A stretch of 45,339 nucleotides of DNA from an uncultured Dorea sp. (GCA_910579015.1 CAJTRO010000030.1:1-45339); one strand, 5' to 3'. Positions 24,131-32,146 are shown, counted from the first letter of the stretch. Made by a program: numbers and translations. Notes: generated from the sequence alone by a model not told the origin.

Positions 24131-27100
24131 TCATCCCAGAAGCCCAACGTCTAATCCGCTCAAAGCGAATCCCACCCCGGCACTTCCGGACATTAAGGAA
24201 GCACTATAATATTCCTGTACTGGAACCCTGCCTGATTCCAGCAAGCTCTTTCTCATCCTCCGGCTTTCTTCTTCAAGATCTTCCCGCCTAAGCGCCCCCG
24301 CACATTCTTTCATGATCAGATACTTCCCAGCCAGACCATGGCAGAGACAGAGACTATCGTCTTCCTCCCACTTCATCAGGCACTTAAGCCCTCTCTCAAT
24401 ATCCACTCTTACTCTTTCATCCTCCCGGAATTCCTCCAATCCGGCAAGCCTTATGCGTGACAACAGGATCCCGCTCCCACCATGACACCAGGCGTTGGAA
24501 TGACTGCCATCACGCTTCTGTACGCGCAGATCCAGCCAGTTCTCATCCCGGGCCGAATAGAGCGAATCCTCATATTCCATAAGTCTTCTGATCCGCCCTA
24601 TATACTCCTGATTGCCTGTATGTTCCAGCAACCCTGCATATGCCAGGACCGCCCCGCTGTTTCCATGGGCCATTCCTGCCAGCGGTGTCTTCTCCCGGGA
24701 GCAGATCCATCCGCACCCAGTCTCAAGCTCCCTTCTCTTCTCCCACAGTACCTCCCCGGCCCTGACTGCATCGGACAGATAACGCTCTTCTACCGTTATC
24801 TGATACAACCTCAACAAGACCAGTATCCATCCTGCATTCCCGGACAACAGATCGTAACTGGCATCCAAGCCGCTGATCTTTTGAACCGTCTCTGCATGTT
24901 TCCGTGCATAATCCAGATACTCCGCTCTGCCGTCTGCCTGATACAAGAGCAAGTATCCATACACTACGGAGCCTTCCCCCACAAACATCCCTGTTCCTTC
25001 AATGGGCTTCTCCTTCTTATGTTCCAGACATCCTCTGGTATGCTCAAACATCTTCTCAATAAGCAATCCATACAATTCATCGAATTCATCCGTCTTACAA
25101 GTTGAACGGACAGAAGCCAATAACACCGCGATTCCTGGAATTCCGTCATACAGATTCATGCCTGCCGCCTCTACCCTCAATACCGGACCAGAAAGATTCA
25201 GTCTGGGAAAGATCGGCCTCTTCTCTGGCAGATTATGGGGATGCGTTCCCTGACAATCCTTCGGTCCCACCCGCAGTCCCGCAATACGTTCCATAATCCC
25301 AGCCAGTATATTCCGCTCTTCTTGCGCCAGATTCTTTGCACATACATATCTACTCTCTTCCATCTGCGGAAGATTACACCCCATTGACAGACGGATCATC
25401 ATCTCCTGCTTCCTCTGATCACAGACAGATAACCCTGTCAATCTGCTCTTAAAGCCTTCATATGCGCTTAATTCAAAATATTCGGGATAAATCCTGCCGT
25501 CCCCATCTGTCAGGTGTCGTTCCTTCCCTACAAAATGATAGACTGGGATCTCCAGATTCATCAGCGATCTAAGTTCATAGTCAAAGAATACCGCCTGACC
25601 AGAATTCTTCTTCTCTGTCTTTCTCAAAACATGTAACAAATAGATACGATCCTTCGTATTCTTCATAAATTCCGGTGACAGAGAAACCGACATATACATA
25701 TCATACTGCTGTGTATGTCGGAGCAGATATCTACTCCTCTCCTGGAACAACGGCTCAAATACCCCGGCCAATTCGTCTTTCCTATCCAGCGCAAGCCTGT
25801 ATGCATCCCGGAATCCACAGCATAACTCCTGCACATACTTCTGTACAGTAACCGGATTCCCCTGATAATACGGAATACTGTTTCGCAAGGTTATCTTCTT
25901 CCTCTCATATTCTATCCCGATTCCTGACGACCTTGGGTTAGATATCACAGGAAGCTTAAAAGGCGTAACACAGGTCTCGGAAGAATGCAGGACATTCACA
26001 CCACCTCCTGCGCTTTTGTCTCCCCATGTGGCTCCCGGCAATATTCCCGTATGCAGTACAGAGCATTCCAGATATTCCCGTATCCTTTCTATCTCCGAAT
26101 CCCGTCTTCTGCCCGGCTGTACAGCTCCCGGCATCGTCTCCAGATCGACCAGCCAAGGATATTCCCCGTCGGCAATCAGGTTCTCTCCATGGATATCCGA
26201 CGTGTCTGTCAGATAACAGATGAGAAGCTGTATGCCCAGACGGTAGAAAAACCGCCTGACCTCTGCTTCATCCTGACATGGACGGCATTCAACATACTCA
26301 TCAAAGCCGCCGTTACCTGCCTCAATGATATCCCTGTCCCGGACGTTTATCTTCAGGTGCGTACAGAACCAGCGATTGATATCCTGATATATCTTATCCT
26401 TTCGCAGGCTTCTTGGCTTATAGATGAACTTCTCTCCTCCTGTAAACTGCACCCTGCCCGCTGTCCGCCCCGCCGTATGTACGTCCGACAGTCCCAGTTC
26501 TATATCCGCTATCCTTACCCTGGCGCCTCCATTCTTCCGGATTGCCGTACCCTTCCCACGTCCGCCGTCAACTCCTTCTGCCACATCCCGGATAAGATAT
26601 AACTGGCTTACAATCTGCCGGATCCGCAACAGAAGCACACGCAGAAGCTCCGGGTAACTGCCGCATAACTGCTTTATATACTCCGGACTTCTTAAGAATC
26701 GCTCTTCATAGTCTGCATACTCTTCCCATTCATCTTTCCCCGAGAGCTTCCCTTGTTCTGCACATCCCCGGATATCCGCGATCAGACAGCGGACCGGGAT
26801 TCTGATGATTCCTTGCAGAACGTTGTCCGCTATCATGCACTCCGCCTCTTTCCCGAAGGCCGATATGCCCGGCCATACTTCTGCATAATTCACTGCAATC
26901 TGCTGAAAGAAACGGTAGAAGTTTTCAAAATTAATGTCAGGCAGACTTCCAGAATAATAGCTGTCTGCTTCTTCATAGATTCGATGCAGACAGCTATCAC
27001 ATTCCTGATATAATCGCTCTTTCAGCTTCTCACATGCAGTATGGTCGACCTTGTTGTAAATCTCTTCTCCCAGAATCTGTTTCCATACTCTTGCTTCCAT
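24131..27100 (-). CDS. lanM: Class II lanthipeptide synthetase LanM
   Basis: A 989-residue bifunctional enzyme that dehydrates Ser/Thr in a precursor and closes thioether rings with Cys. The N-terminal dehydratase (DUF4135) shows the kinase-like features KPR (228-230), SDIHGEN (301-307) and DLET (319-322). The C-terminal LanC-like cyclase has GMAHGNSG and the zinc ligands Cys872 (AWCHGGSG) and Cys920-His921 (CLCHGLAG). Both active sites look complete and the length is normal, so the enzyme should work. It lies 125 bases after the candidate precursor gene; its ribosome site is AAAAGGAG. The gap holds a long inverted repeat. No LanT-type exporter gene is in the window. Confidence 0.95.
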   Translation of the reverse strand: MEARVWKQILGEEIYNKVDHTACEKLKERLYQECDSCLHRIYEEADSYYSGSLPDINFENFYRFFQQIAVNYAEVWPGISAFGKEAECMIADNVLQGIIRIPVRCLIADIRGCAEQGKLSGKDEWEEYADYEERFLRSPEYIKQLCGSYPELLRVLLLRIRQIVSQLYLIRDVAEGVDGGRGKGTAIRKNGGARVRIADIELGLSDVHTAGRTAGRVQFTGGEKFIYKPRSLRKDKIYQDINRWFCTHLKINVRDRDIIEAGNGGFDEYVECRPCQDEAEVRRFFYRLGIQLLICYLTDTSDIHGENLIADGEYPWLVDLETMPGAVQPGRRRDSEIERIREYLECSVLHTGILPGATWGDKSAGGGVNVLHSSETCVTPFKLPVISNPRSSGIGIEYERKKITLRNSIPYYQGNPVTVQKYVQELCCGFRDAYRLALDRKDELAGVFEPLFQERSRYLLRHTQQYDMYMSVSLSPEFMKNTKDRIYLLHVLRKTEKKNSGQAVFFDYELRSLMNLEIPVYHFVGKERHLTDGDGRIYPEYFELSAYEGFKSRLTGLSVCDQRKQEMMIRLSMGCNLPQMEESRYVCAKNLAQEERNILAGIMERIAGLRVGPKDCQGTHPHNLPEKRPIFPRLNLSGPVLRVEAAGMNLYDGIPGIAVLLASVRSTCKTDEFDELYGLLIEKMFEHTRGCLEHKKEKPIEGTGMFVGEGSVVYGYLLLYQADGRAEYLDYARKHAETVQKISGLDASYDLLSGNAGWILVLLRLYQITVEERYLSDAVRAGEVLWEKRRELETGCGWICSREKTPLAGMAHGNSGAVLAYAGLLEHTGNQEYIGRIRRLMEYEDSLYSARDENWLDLRVQKRDGSHSNAWCHGGSGILLSRIRLAGLEEFREDERVRVDIERGLKCLMKWEEDDSLCLCHGLAGKYLIMKECAGALRREDLEEESRRMRKSLLESGRVPVQEYYSASLMSGSAGVGFALSGLDVGLLG

Positions 27101-27126
27101 AATTCTCCTTTTTGTTCTAAGGCGTT

Positions 27127-27209
27127 AGTCAATATCTGTTGTTATATGTATTGGAGCAGTCTTAAACACGAGATATCATCCGTTGAGTTTGCCGGCACAG
27201 ATATTGACT
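27127..27209. repeat. Long inverted repeat between precursor and lanM
   Basis: AGTCAATATCTGT (27127-27139) and ACAGATATTGACT (27197-27209) are perfect 13-base arms, extended by a wobble and two further pairs, around a 57-base loop. There is no T tract. It may act as an attenuating or processing hairpin that sets the ratio of precursor to synthetase mRNA. Confidence 0.6.
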
Positions 27210-27225
27210 GACTCCCTTCATAAAC

Positions 27226-27354
27226 CTAACAACAAATCAAGGTAAGATACCCTCCCATATGAAATGATATCGCTTCCGCCTCTTCTTCATCCGGCTCCAA
27301 ATTATCAGCCTGAACAATCTCATATAAAATCATATCTAAATTATCATTTTTCAT
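27226..27354 (-). CDS. Candidate lanthipeptide precursor peptide (42 residues)
   Basis: A short gene placed directly before lanM. The peptide opens MKNDNLDMILYEIVQADN, continues with a very acidic stretch (EPDEEEAEA) and then ISFHMGG-YLTLICC. An acidic amphipathic leader ending in a double glycine is the usual leader of class II lanthipeptides and of C39-processed peptides. Cleavage after GG would leave a seven-residue core with one Thr and two Cys, far shorter than known cores; a cleavage before ISF would leave 14 residues. The ribosome site AGGAG overlaps the stop of the kinase gene (27368), so it is translationally coupled. If it is not the substrate, the 28657-28836 product or a distant gene could be. 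Confidence 0.65.
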   Translation of the reverse strand: MKNDNLDMILYEIVQADNLEPDEEEAEAISFHMGGYLTLICC

Positions 27355-27367
27355 CTTCGCCACTCTC

Positions 27368-28672
27368 CTATATCAGTATACTTATCTCAAACCAATCCTT
27401 TTCGCATCTATAATTCAATTCTCCACCGACGCGCTCAACGATCTGTTTCACATTCACAATCCCCCATCCGTGGTGAATGGGATCATCCTTCGATGTCTTC
27501 CATCTTTTTCCCGTGCTTTCTGGCCGCTCCATACAAGTATTGCCTATCTTTAATACAAACATATGATTTACATTTTTAACAGACAACTCTACCTTTCTTT
27601 CTGACGTCTCACATTCTACAACCGCCTCAATGGCATTATCCAGAAGATTCCCCAATATCACCATAAAATCCTCCCCGGAGACAGGCAAATGATAAAGCTC
27701 TATCTCTTCCGTAAAATCAATCCCGTGTTTCAGCATTTTCTGATACTTATAATTCAGCAGCACATCTATTTCCGGTATCCCCGACCATCTCTGTCTCTGT
27801 AGAACGTTCACTTCCTCCAGATGACCGCAGATACTCTCCATCGCATCTTCATACATTTTCTCTTCCAGACAATTCTGCAAGTACACCCAAGTATACTTCA
27901 GATCATGAAGCCTCTTTGCATCCTGCCTGCAGTATTCTGTGATTATACCTGTCTCTCTCGTCAGTATTTCCTGCTGAATGATCAGATTCCTCTGTTCCTC
28001 TCTGCTGTGTATATATATTATATAGATCATATACAGCATAAATATCATCAGAATACTAAAGGCCATCAAAATACTCACTGTAATATCTACAGTTTCATAG
28101 CTTCTAAACTCCCCCAAATCTAGTATCATGCAAATTAATCCTAAGCCAATCATCTCTGTTATCAAAAAAAGGACTTTTCTTTTCTTAAATCTTACTATCT
28201 GCTTTAACAGAAATTCCACCTTATCCAGATGCTTAAAGTATATAATCCCTATCACACATACTTGCAAAAGGCACAGGATAATCTCTTCCCGCGTTCGTCC
28301 ACCAATCACATTCACGTATGCCGCTCCCTGATGCAAATAGACGCCTCTTATAATCATGAACGGTATTTTTAATAATGAATAAGCAATATCATAGAGCCAA
28401 TTCCAAAGTAACATCTCCCAAAATCCGCACCGATAAAAAATCTTCAATATTCCTGCATTCAGCACTCCATGTATAATAATCTGCAGCCATGGAATAAATC
28501 CGCGGCACGAATCCCACGCCTGATCGATTGATAGAAAAATGAATATTCCCCACCCAAGTTTTTCAACCCATCTTTTATCCCACCGCTTCTCCGGAAATAT
28601 GTGTGTTATAATAAGGAATCCAAAAATAATTTTGGAAAAACTAATGATACCGTATATTACCTGATTAACCAT
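27368..28672 (-). CDS. GHKL sensor histidine kinase (AgrC/ComD type)
   Basis: A 434-residue membrane kinase. Roughly the first 220 residues are hydrophobic with six to seven helices, the normal input domain of peptide-pheromone sensors. The cytoplasmic part has the phosphoacceptor region DAKRLHDLKYTWVYL, the N box GNLLDNAIEAV and the G box HHGWGIVNVKQIVE of the HPK10/GHKL class. The start at 28672 has AGGAGCAGAGT and overlaps the small upstream peptide gene. It should pass phosphate to the LytTR regulator encoded two genes earlier. A peptide signal, perhaps the modified peptide itself, is a likely input but is not shown by the sequence. Confidence 0.88.
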   Translation of the reverse strand: MVNQVIYGIISFSKIIFGFLIITHIFPEKRWDKRWVEKLGWGIFIFLSIDQAWDSCRGFIPWLQIIIHGVLNAGILKIFYRCGFWEMLLWNWLYDIAYSLLKIPFMIIRGVYLHQGAAYVNVIGGRTREEIILCLLQVCVIGIIYFKHLDKVEFLLKQIVRFKKRKVLFLITEMIGLGLICMILDLGEFRSYETVDITVSILMAFSILMIFMLYMIYIIYIHSREEQRNLIIQQEILTRETGIITEYCRQDAKRLHDLKYTWVYLQNCLEEKMYEDAMESICGHLEEVNVLQRQRWSGIPEIDVLLNYKYQKMLKHGIDFTEEIELYHLPVSGEDFMVILGNLLDNAIEAVVECETSERKVELSVKNVNHMFVLKIGNTCMERPESTGKRWKTSKDDPIHHGWGIVNVKQIVERVGGELNYRCEKDWFEISILI

Positions 28673-28836
28673 ACTCTGCTCCTGTACATTCGCAATTCTT
28701 CTATATCCGAGTATAGCATATCTTGTCCTGTAATTGCAGGATTGTCCTTAAATTCATAGTTTTGGCAGTATGCCTTCACAAACAGCATCGCCGCCGCGGT
28801 TACAGCCAACACAATCCTTCCCGCCCTCTTTTGCAT
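28657..28836 (-). CDS. Small hydrophobic peptide between regulator and kinase genes
   Basis: A 59-residue product: basic start MQKRAGR, a hydrophobic helix IVLAVTAAAMLFVKAYC, and a polar tail with NPAITGQDM and a basic/aromatic end (MYRSRVWLIR). It has a strong site (GGAGGAAGGGACGG) and overlaps the kinase start by 16 bases, so it is probably really translated. It could be a secreted or membrane signal peptide sensed by the kinase, analogous in position to agrD-type genes, but no AgrB-like processing protease is present and no family is recognised. Confidence 0.55.
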   Translation of the reverse strand: MQKRAGRIVLAVTAAAMLFVKAYCQNYEFKDNPAITGQDMLYSDIEELRMYRSRVWLIR

Positions 28837-28851
28837 CCGTCCCTTCCTCCG

Positions 28852-29568
28852 CTACCTGTTCTTATACGTACCGCTCCAGTAATCCATAATCCTGTCCTTC
28901 ACCTTCGCAAGCTGAGGGCGGCTTACGGGAAGAAATGTCCCATCCCGCATCTTCACCTTATATGACTCCAGCGACATGATATGTCTGAGGCTGGCAATCT
29001 CCCCGCGGTTAAGCCGTATAAAATCACTGGGCGTAATCCTGTCAAACGCCTCGTCCATCGTCATCCGCACTCTGCTCTCTCCGTACCGGTGCACGATACG
29101 AACATATTTCTTGTCCTTAACCATGTAATATATGTTATCCTCCGGTATCCTCTCCTGCTTCGACTGATTCTGTATGACGAAATATTTCCGCTCCTTAACC
29201 TCTATATCGTACCACAGAAGCTTATAGGCTTCCGACAGCTTGTCCTTCATCATGATCTTAGGGATATACCGGAAGGTATTTATCTCATATGCTTCTACTG
29301 CATGTTCCACATGGTTTGTGATAAAGATGATGAACGCTTCCGGATGCAGGAGTCTTACCTTCCCTCCCACCTTCAGACCGGACGTCCCGGGAAGCTCCAT
29401 ATCCAGCAAGATAATATCATATTCCCCATCCTCCATATCGAACAGGAAACGCTCTACATTCGTATATCCATGGAACTCATAAGTCCCCTCCTTGTACGTT
29501 GCTTTTGTGATCTCCTTTATCTGATCTATATATTTCTCTTCGTCATCCAATGCTGCGATTCTCACCAT
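28852..29568 (-). CDS. LytTR response regulator (AgrA-like)
   Basis: A 238-residue regulator: receiver domain at 1-120 with acidic pocket LDDEE and phosphoacceptor in IILLDMELPGTSGL, and a C-terminal LytTR DNA-binding domain (DNIYYMVKDKKYVRIVHRYGE, FIRLNRGEIASLRHI). Proteins of this type bind spaced direct repeats and activate peptide-regulated genes. It heads the run regulator, small peptide, kinase, precursor, lanM. Likely targets are its own promoter and the 23.9-kb promoter region; both are inference. Confidence 0.9.
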   Translation of the reverse strand: MVRIAALDDEEKYIDQIKEITKATYKEGTYEFHGYTNVERFLFDMEDGEYDIILLDMELPGTSGLKVGGKVRLLHPEAFIIFITNHVEHAVEAYEINTFRYIPKIMMKDKLSEAYKLLWYDIEVKERKYFVIQNQSKQERIPEDNIYYMVKDKKYVRIVHRYGESRVRMTMDEAFDRITPSDFIRLNRGEIASLRHIMSLESYKVKMRDGTFLPVSRPQLAKVKDRIMDYWSGTYKNR

Positions 29569-29636
29569 AGTCTCTACCTCTCCTTACCTTTTATCATCTA
29601 TGTGTCCGGCATATCATTGGTTCTCTTCCCTCCTTA

Positions 29637-29653
29637 AGGTATATGATACACCT
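29637..29653. promoter_or_regulatory. Palindrome in the leader of the LytTR regulator operon
   Basis: AGGTGTATCATATACCT (minus strand) is a 17-base near-palindrome with one mismatch, overlapping a possible -10 (TATCAT). It may be an operator. The rest of the 175-base gap holds two purine-rich ribosome-site-like stretches and very short frames only. Confidence 0.35.
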
Positions 29654-29743
29654 TTTTTCGATCCGTGCACAAAAACGGCTCTAATTCTAACTTTTTGGCC
29701 TCGAATTTACGGCGCACTATTTAATAAGGGAAAATATCAGCCA

Positions 29744-30511
29744 CTAATATAAAAAACTTATATATTCATAAATCTCTGCAAAATCAACCTCACATTCTCC
29801 CTTAAAGATCCCCGCCGGGATCTTTGAATCGAATCCATAGACCGCCGGAAGCTCCTCATGTGCGAAATCATATACGACTACCTTCTTCTTGTCCGGATCT
29901 ACGATCCAGTATTCGGATACCCCGGCTCCGATGTATTTCCTAAGCTTCACTGTGAGATCCTTCTTCCGGGTGGAGGGGGACAGGATCTCGACAATCAGAT
30001 CAGGCGCTCCATAGATACATCTTCGTATAATCTTACTGCGGTCACAGACTACCAGTACGTCCGGTTGCAGTATCGTCTTATCATCACAATCAAGCTGTAC
30101 GTCAATAGGCGCCGCAAATGGAATACACGTACCGCCCTTCTCTCTGATATAAGATCTAAAACATTCCTGAATCTCTGATCCGATCAACTGATGTATTGAA
30201 GTCGGCGCGGACAGATCATAGATCACGCCGTCGATCAATTCTACTCTGCGCTCATCCGGCAGGGCATAGTAATCATCCAGAGTATACTCTCCCTGACGCT
30301 TTACCTGATACGCTGTAACAGATTCCACGAGCATACTCCATTCCTTCACAAATACCTTCTCAAGGGCCTGCAGCGTATCGTATCTGGGGGAATCTGTCAC
30401 ACCTGCAAATATCTTCTGTACCGTGCCCAGTGGTACGCCGGATAACTCTGAGATCTTCTCATTCGTATAGCCTAAGTCTTTCTTCCTCTTTCTCATCTCT
30501 GATACTGTCAT
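29744..30511 (-). CDS. Uma2-family (DUF820) protein with N-terminal HTH
   Basis: About 255 residues from the ATG at 30511, which has AGAGGAGGGATTTCC; the frame is open 21 bases further up. Residues 1-65 form an XRE-like helix-turn-helix (NEKISELSGVPLGTVQKIFAG), and residues about 75-255 are a Uma2 domain: ERRVELIDGVIYDLSAPTS, HQLIGSEIQ, LQPDVLVVCDRSKI, GAPDLIVEILSPSTRKKD and YWIVDPDKK, with the acidic and lysine residues of a PD-(D/E)XK-type nuclease core. Such proteins are common in cyanobacteria and Clostridia and of uncertain function. The HTH fusion suggests a DNA-bound, self-regulating protein. Lone gene upstream of the lanthipeptide locus. Confidence 0.82.
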   Translation of the reverse strand: MTVSEMRKRKKDLGYTNEKISELSGVPLGTVQKIFAGVTDSPRYDTLQALEKVFVKEWSMLVESVTAYQVKRQGEYTLDDYYALPDERRVELIDGVIYDLSAPTSIHQLIGSEIQECFRSYIREKGGTCIPFAAPIDVQLDCDDKTILQPDVLVVCDRSKIIRRCIYGAPDLIVEILSPSTRKKDLTVKLRKYIGAGVSEYWIVDPDKKKVVVYDFAHEELPAVYGFDSKIPAGIFKGECEVDFAEIYEYISFLY

Positions 30512-30641
30512 GGAAATCCCTCCTCTGAACATCCGTTATATTTCCATTATATTACCATTTTGATTTCCACTTTTCAAACCGATCATTCAATTTATATATA
30601 TTTGAACGCCGATGAAGGTAAGATCCACACCATATTTTGCC

Positions 30642-30746
30642 AAAAAAAGGGGTGTTGCAAAATAACCGTTATACGCCATATCTGGGATACTATTTGTGAT
30701 AATATTACCCATATATTGTGTATAAACAGCATTTTGCAACAACCCC
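30642..30746 (-). repeat. About 100-base imperfect palindrome ending in a T run (MITE-like or terminator)
   Basis: Outer arms GGGGTGTTGCAAAAT (30649-30663) and ATTTTGCAACAACCCC (30731-30746) are joined by further matching blocks (GTTATA/TATAAAC, CATATCTGGG/CCCATATA), so almost the whole element can fold on itself. On the minus strand it is followed by TTTTTTT (30642-30648), so it can end the transcript of the reductase gene. The size and full-length symmetry also fit a small non-autonomous mobile element; no target duplication is evident. It fills most of the 260-base gap. Confidence 0.6.
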
Positions 30747-30770
30747 GTCTGCCTTCACAAAGCCGTCTTC

Positions 30771-31640
30771 TCATTCCCATAATATGGTATCATGGCAGAA
30801 TTCCCTCATACTCCTTACCAAAGACTCCACGGTTGAGGGAAATGTGATTCCGCTCTTCTCAAGCTTCTCCTGATCCATGCTGATATCTCGAGGCGACGCT
30901 CCAAAAGCTTCCTCATCCTTTCTAAGCCGCGCCGTATCCCATCCAAGCTCTTCGAACATGGCCGATACCGTCTCATATGTATTCCTGTCATTGAATGAGC
31001 CAAAGTTATAGACGCCTCCCTCAAGCTTCGTACATCTCTCAAAATTACGGACCACCTCATTCACATCTGTGATTCCCCGCACATCATTCACCGGACAGCT
31101 TATCATATCTGATGCCTGAAGCCGCGACACCAGCGTCCGGAAGAAATCGCCGTGCTCCCCTTCCTTAAGCGTTCTGGTATCATACATCCACGACAGCCGG
31201 AGAATCACACATTCCGGATTCTGTCTTAAGCACTCCTCTTCTGCCAGAAGTTTCTCTCTTCCATAGACATTGAGCGGGGCAGCGTCCTCATCTTCCTTAT
31301 GAGGACCGCCTCTCTGGCTTCCGAAGTATACCTGGTCGGAACTGCAAACCAGACACTTCGCACGGACCTTCGCGGAAGCTTCGGCAATATTCCTGCTTCC
31401 GTCCACATTGATCTTCCTTGAACGCTCCGGCTCTCTCTCGCACATCCCCACATCGGATATGGCGGCGCTGTGTATGACCATGTGCGGCCTGAAATCATGA
31501 AAAATCCTAAAGACCTGCTCCTGGTCGGTAATATCCATCTCTGTATGCGGCGGGGTACAGATCTCATATCTGTCTCTGTAATATTCGATGATCCTGCTTC
31601 CAAGGAAGCCGGACGCTCCTGTGACTAATAGTCTCTTCAT
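30771..31640 (-). CDS. RmlD-like NAD(P)-dependent sugar-nucleotide reductase (SDR)
   Basis: A 289-residue extended short-chain dehydrogenase. The Rossmann motif GASGFLGSR is at residues 8-16, VIHSAAISDVGMCEREPERS is the conserved RmlD-type segment, SSDQVYFG and VYGREKLLAEE carry the catalytic Ser/Tyr-x-x-x-Lys, and a WMYDT motif follows. RmlD makes dTDP-L-rhamnose, but no other rhamnose genes are nearby, so the substrate is open; related proteins are the MAT2B-like reductases of unknown role. The ribosome site is GTGAGGTAGATT. The 111-base gap upstream shows nothing clear. Confidence 0.82.
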   Translation of the reverse strand: MKRLLVTGASGFLGSRIIEYYRDRYEICTPPHTEMDITDQEQVFRIFHDFRPHMVIHSAAISDVGMCEREPERSRKINVDGSRNIAEASAKVRAKCLVCSSDQVYFGSQRGGPHKEDEDAAPLNVYGREKLLAEEECLRQNPECVILRLSWMYDTRTLKEGEHGDFFRTLVSRLQASDMISCPVNDVRGITDVNEVVRNFERCTKLEGGVYNFGSFNDRNTYETVSAMFEELGWDTARLRKDEEAFGASPRDISMDQEKLEKSGITFPSTVESLVRSMREFCHDTILWE

Positions 31641-31751
31641 AATCTACCTCACTGCCAAGCGCTCCATTCGGCCTTCTCCACATTTTAGCTGAATGTCTCT
31701 TTATAATTCCTGGAAATCCTTATGTAATCTTTGCCTTCTACATCTTTATTT

Positions 31752-32132
31752 TCAGTCAAATTCTCTGTCTAATTGGCGCTTTATATCTTCTCCCAGATCA
31801 TCCGCCCGCTGTGAGCATATTGCAGACACTTTCCCATCTATCTCACATAATATTCCCTCATCTTCTCTATATGTTCCTTTATTTGTCAGAATGCCAAGCA
31901 ACAGTGTTCTTTCTTCCCTGCCTTTGAATTCCTGTATCAATTGGATCAGTTTATAATCAGGTCCGATCTCTGTCTGCGAATCTATCAAACCTGTCCTTAT
32001 TTCACGAATATTCGTTATCTCTTCCTTCTCGATCCGTTTACAGATATCCAGAAACTTATGCATATTTTCCACTGCAAACTCTTTCGCGGCAAATGAATAC
32101 TGAAATGATATATCATTGATTACTGCAACCAT
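31752..32132 (-). CDS. Hypothetical third gene of the DUF262/DUF3696 unit (possibly truncated)
   Basis: A 126-residue protein without recognised domain: opening MVAVINDISFQYSFAAKEFA, a helical middle (MHKFLDICKRIEKEEITNIREI), a conserved-looking GPDYKLIQLIQEFKGREERTLLLGIL segment and an acidic end. It starts 14 bases after the stop of the ATPase gene and is surely part of that unit. The abrupt end, and an open 25-codon stretch in the adjacent frame beyond its stop, suggest that it may be only the N-terminal part of a longer protein. It could be the effector or a small regulator of the module. Confidence 0.6.
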   Translation of the reverse strand: MVAVINDISFQYSFAAKEFAVENMHKFLDICKRIEKEEITNIREIRTGLIDSQTEIGPDYKLIQLIQEFKGREERTLLLGILTNKGTYREDEGILCEIDGKVSAICSQRADDLGEDIKRQLDREFD

Positions 32133-32146
32133 TCACATTACCTACC

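Noticed and set aside
27148..27216. A 19-codon frame (MKGVSQYLCR...) between precursor and lanM
   Set aside because: No ribosome site, no leader-like pattern, and it overlaps the inverted repeat.
29569..29635. Seven-codon frames with purine-rich sites before the LytTR regulator gene
   Set aside because: Too short to judge and without conserved features; the purine-rich stretches may simply be part of the regulator's leader.
30592..30780. A 62-codon frame after the reductase gene
   Set aside because: It lies within the long palindrome and has no ribosome site.
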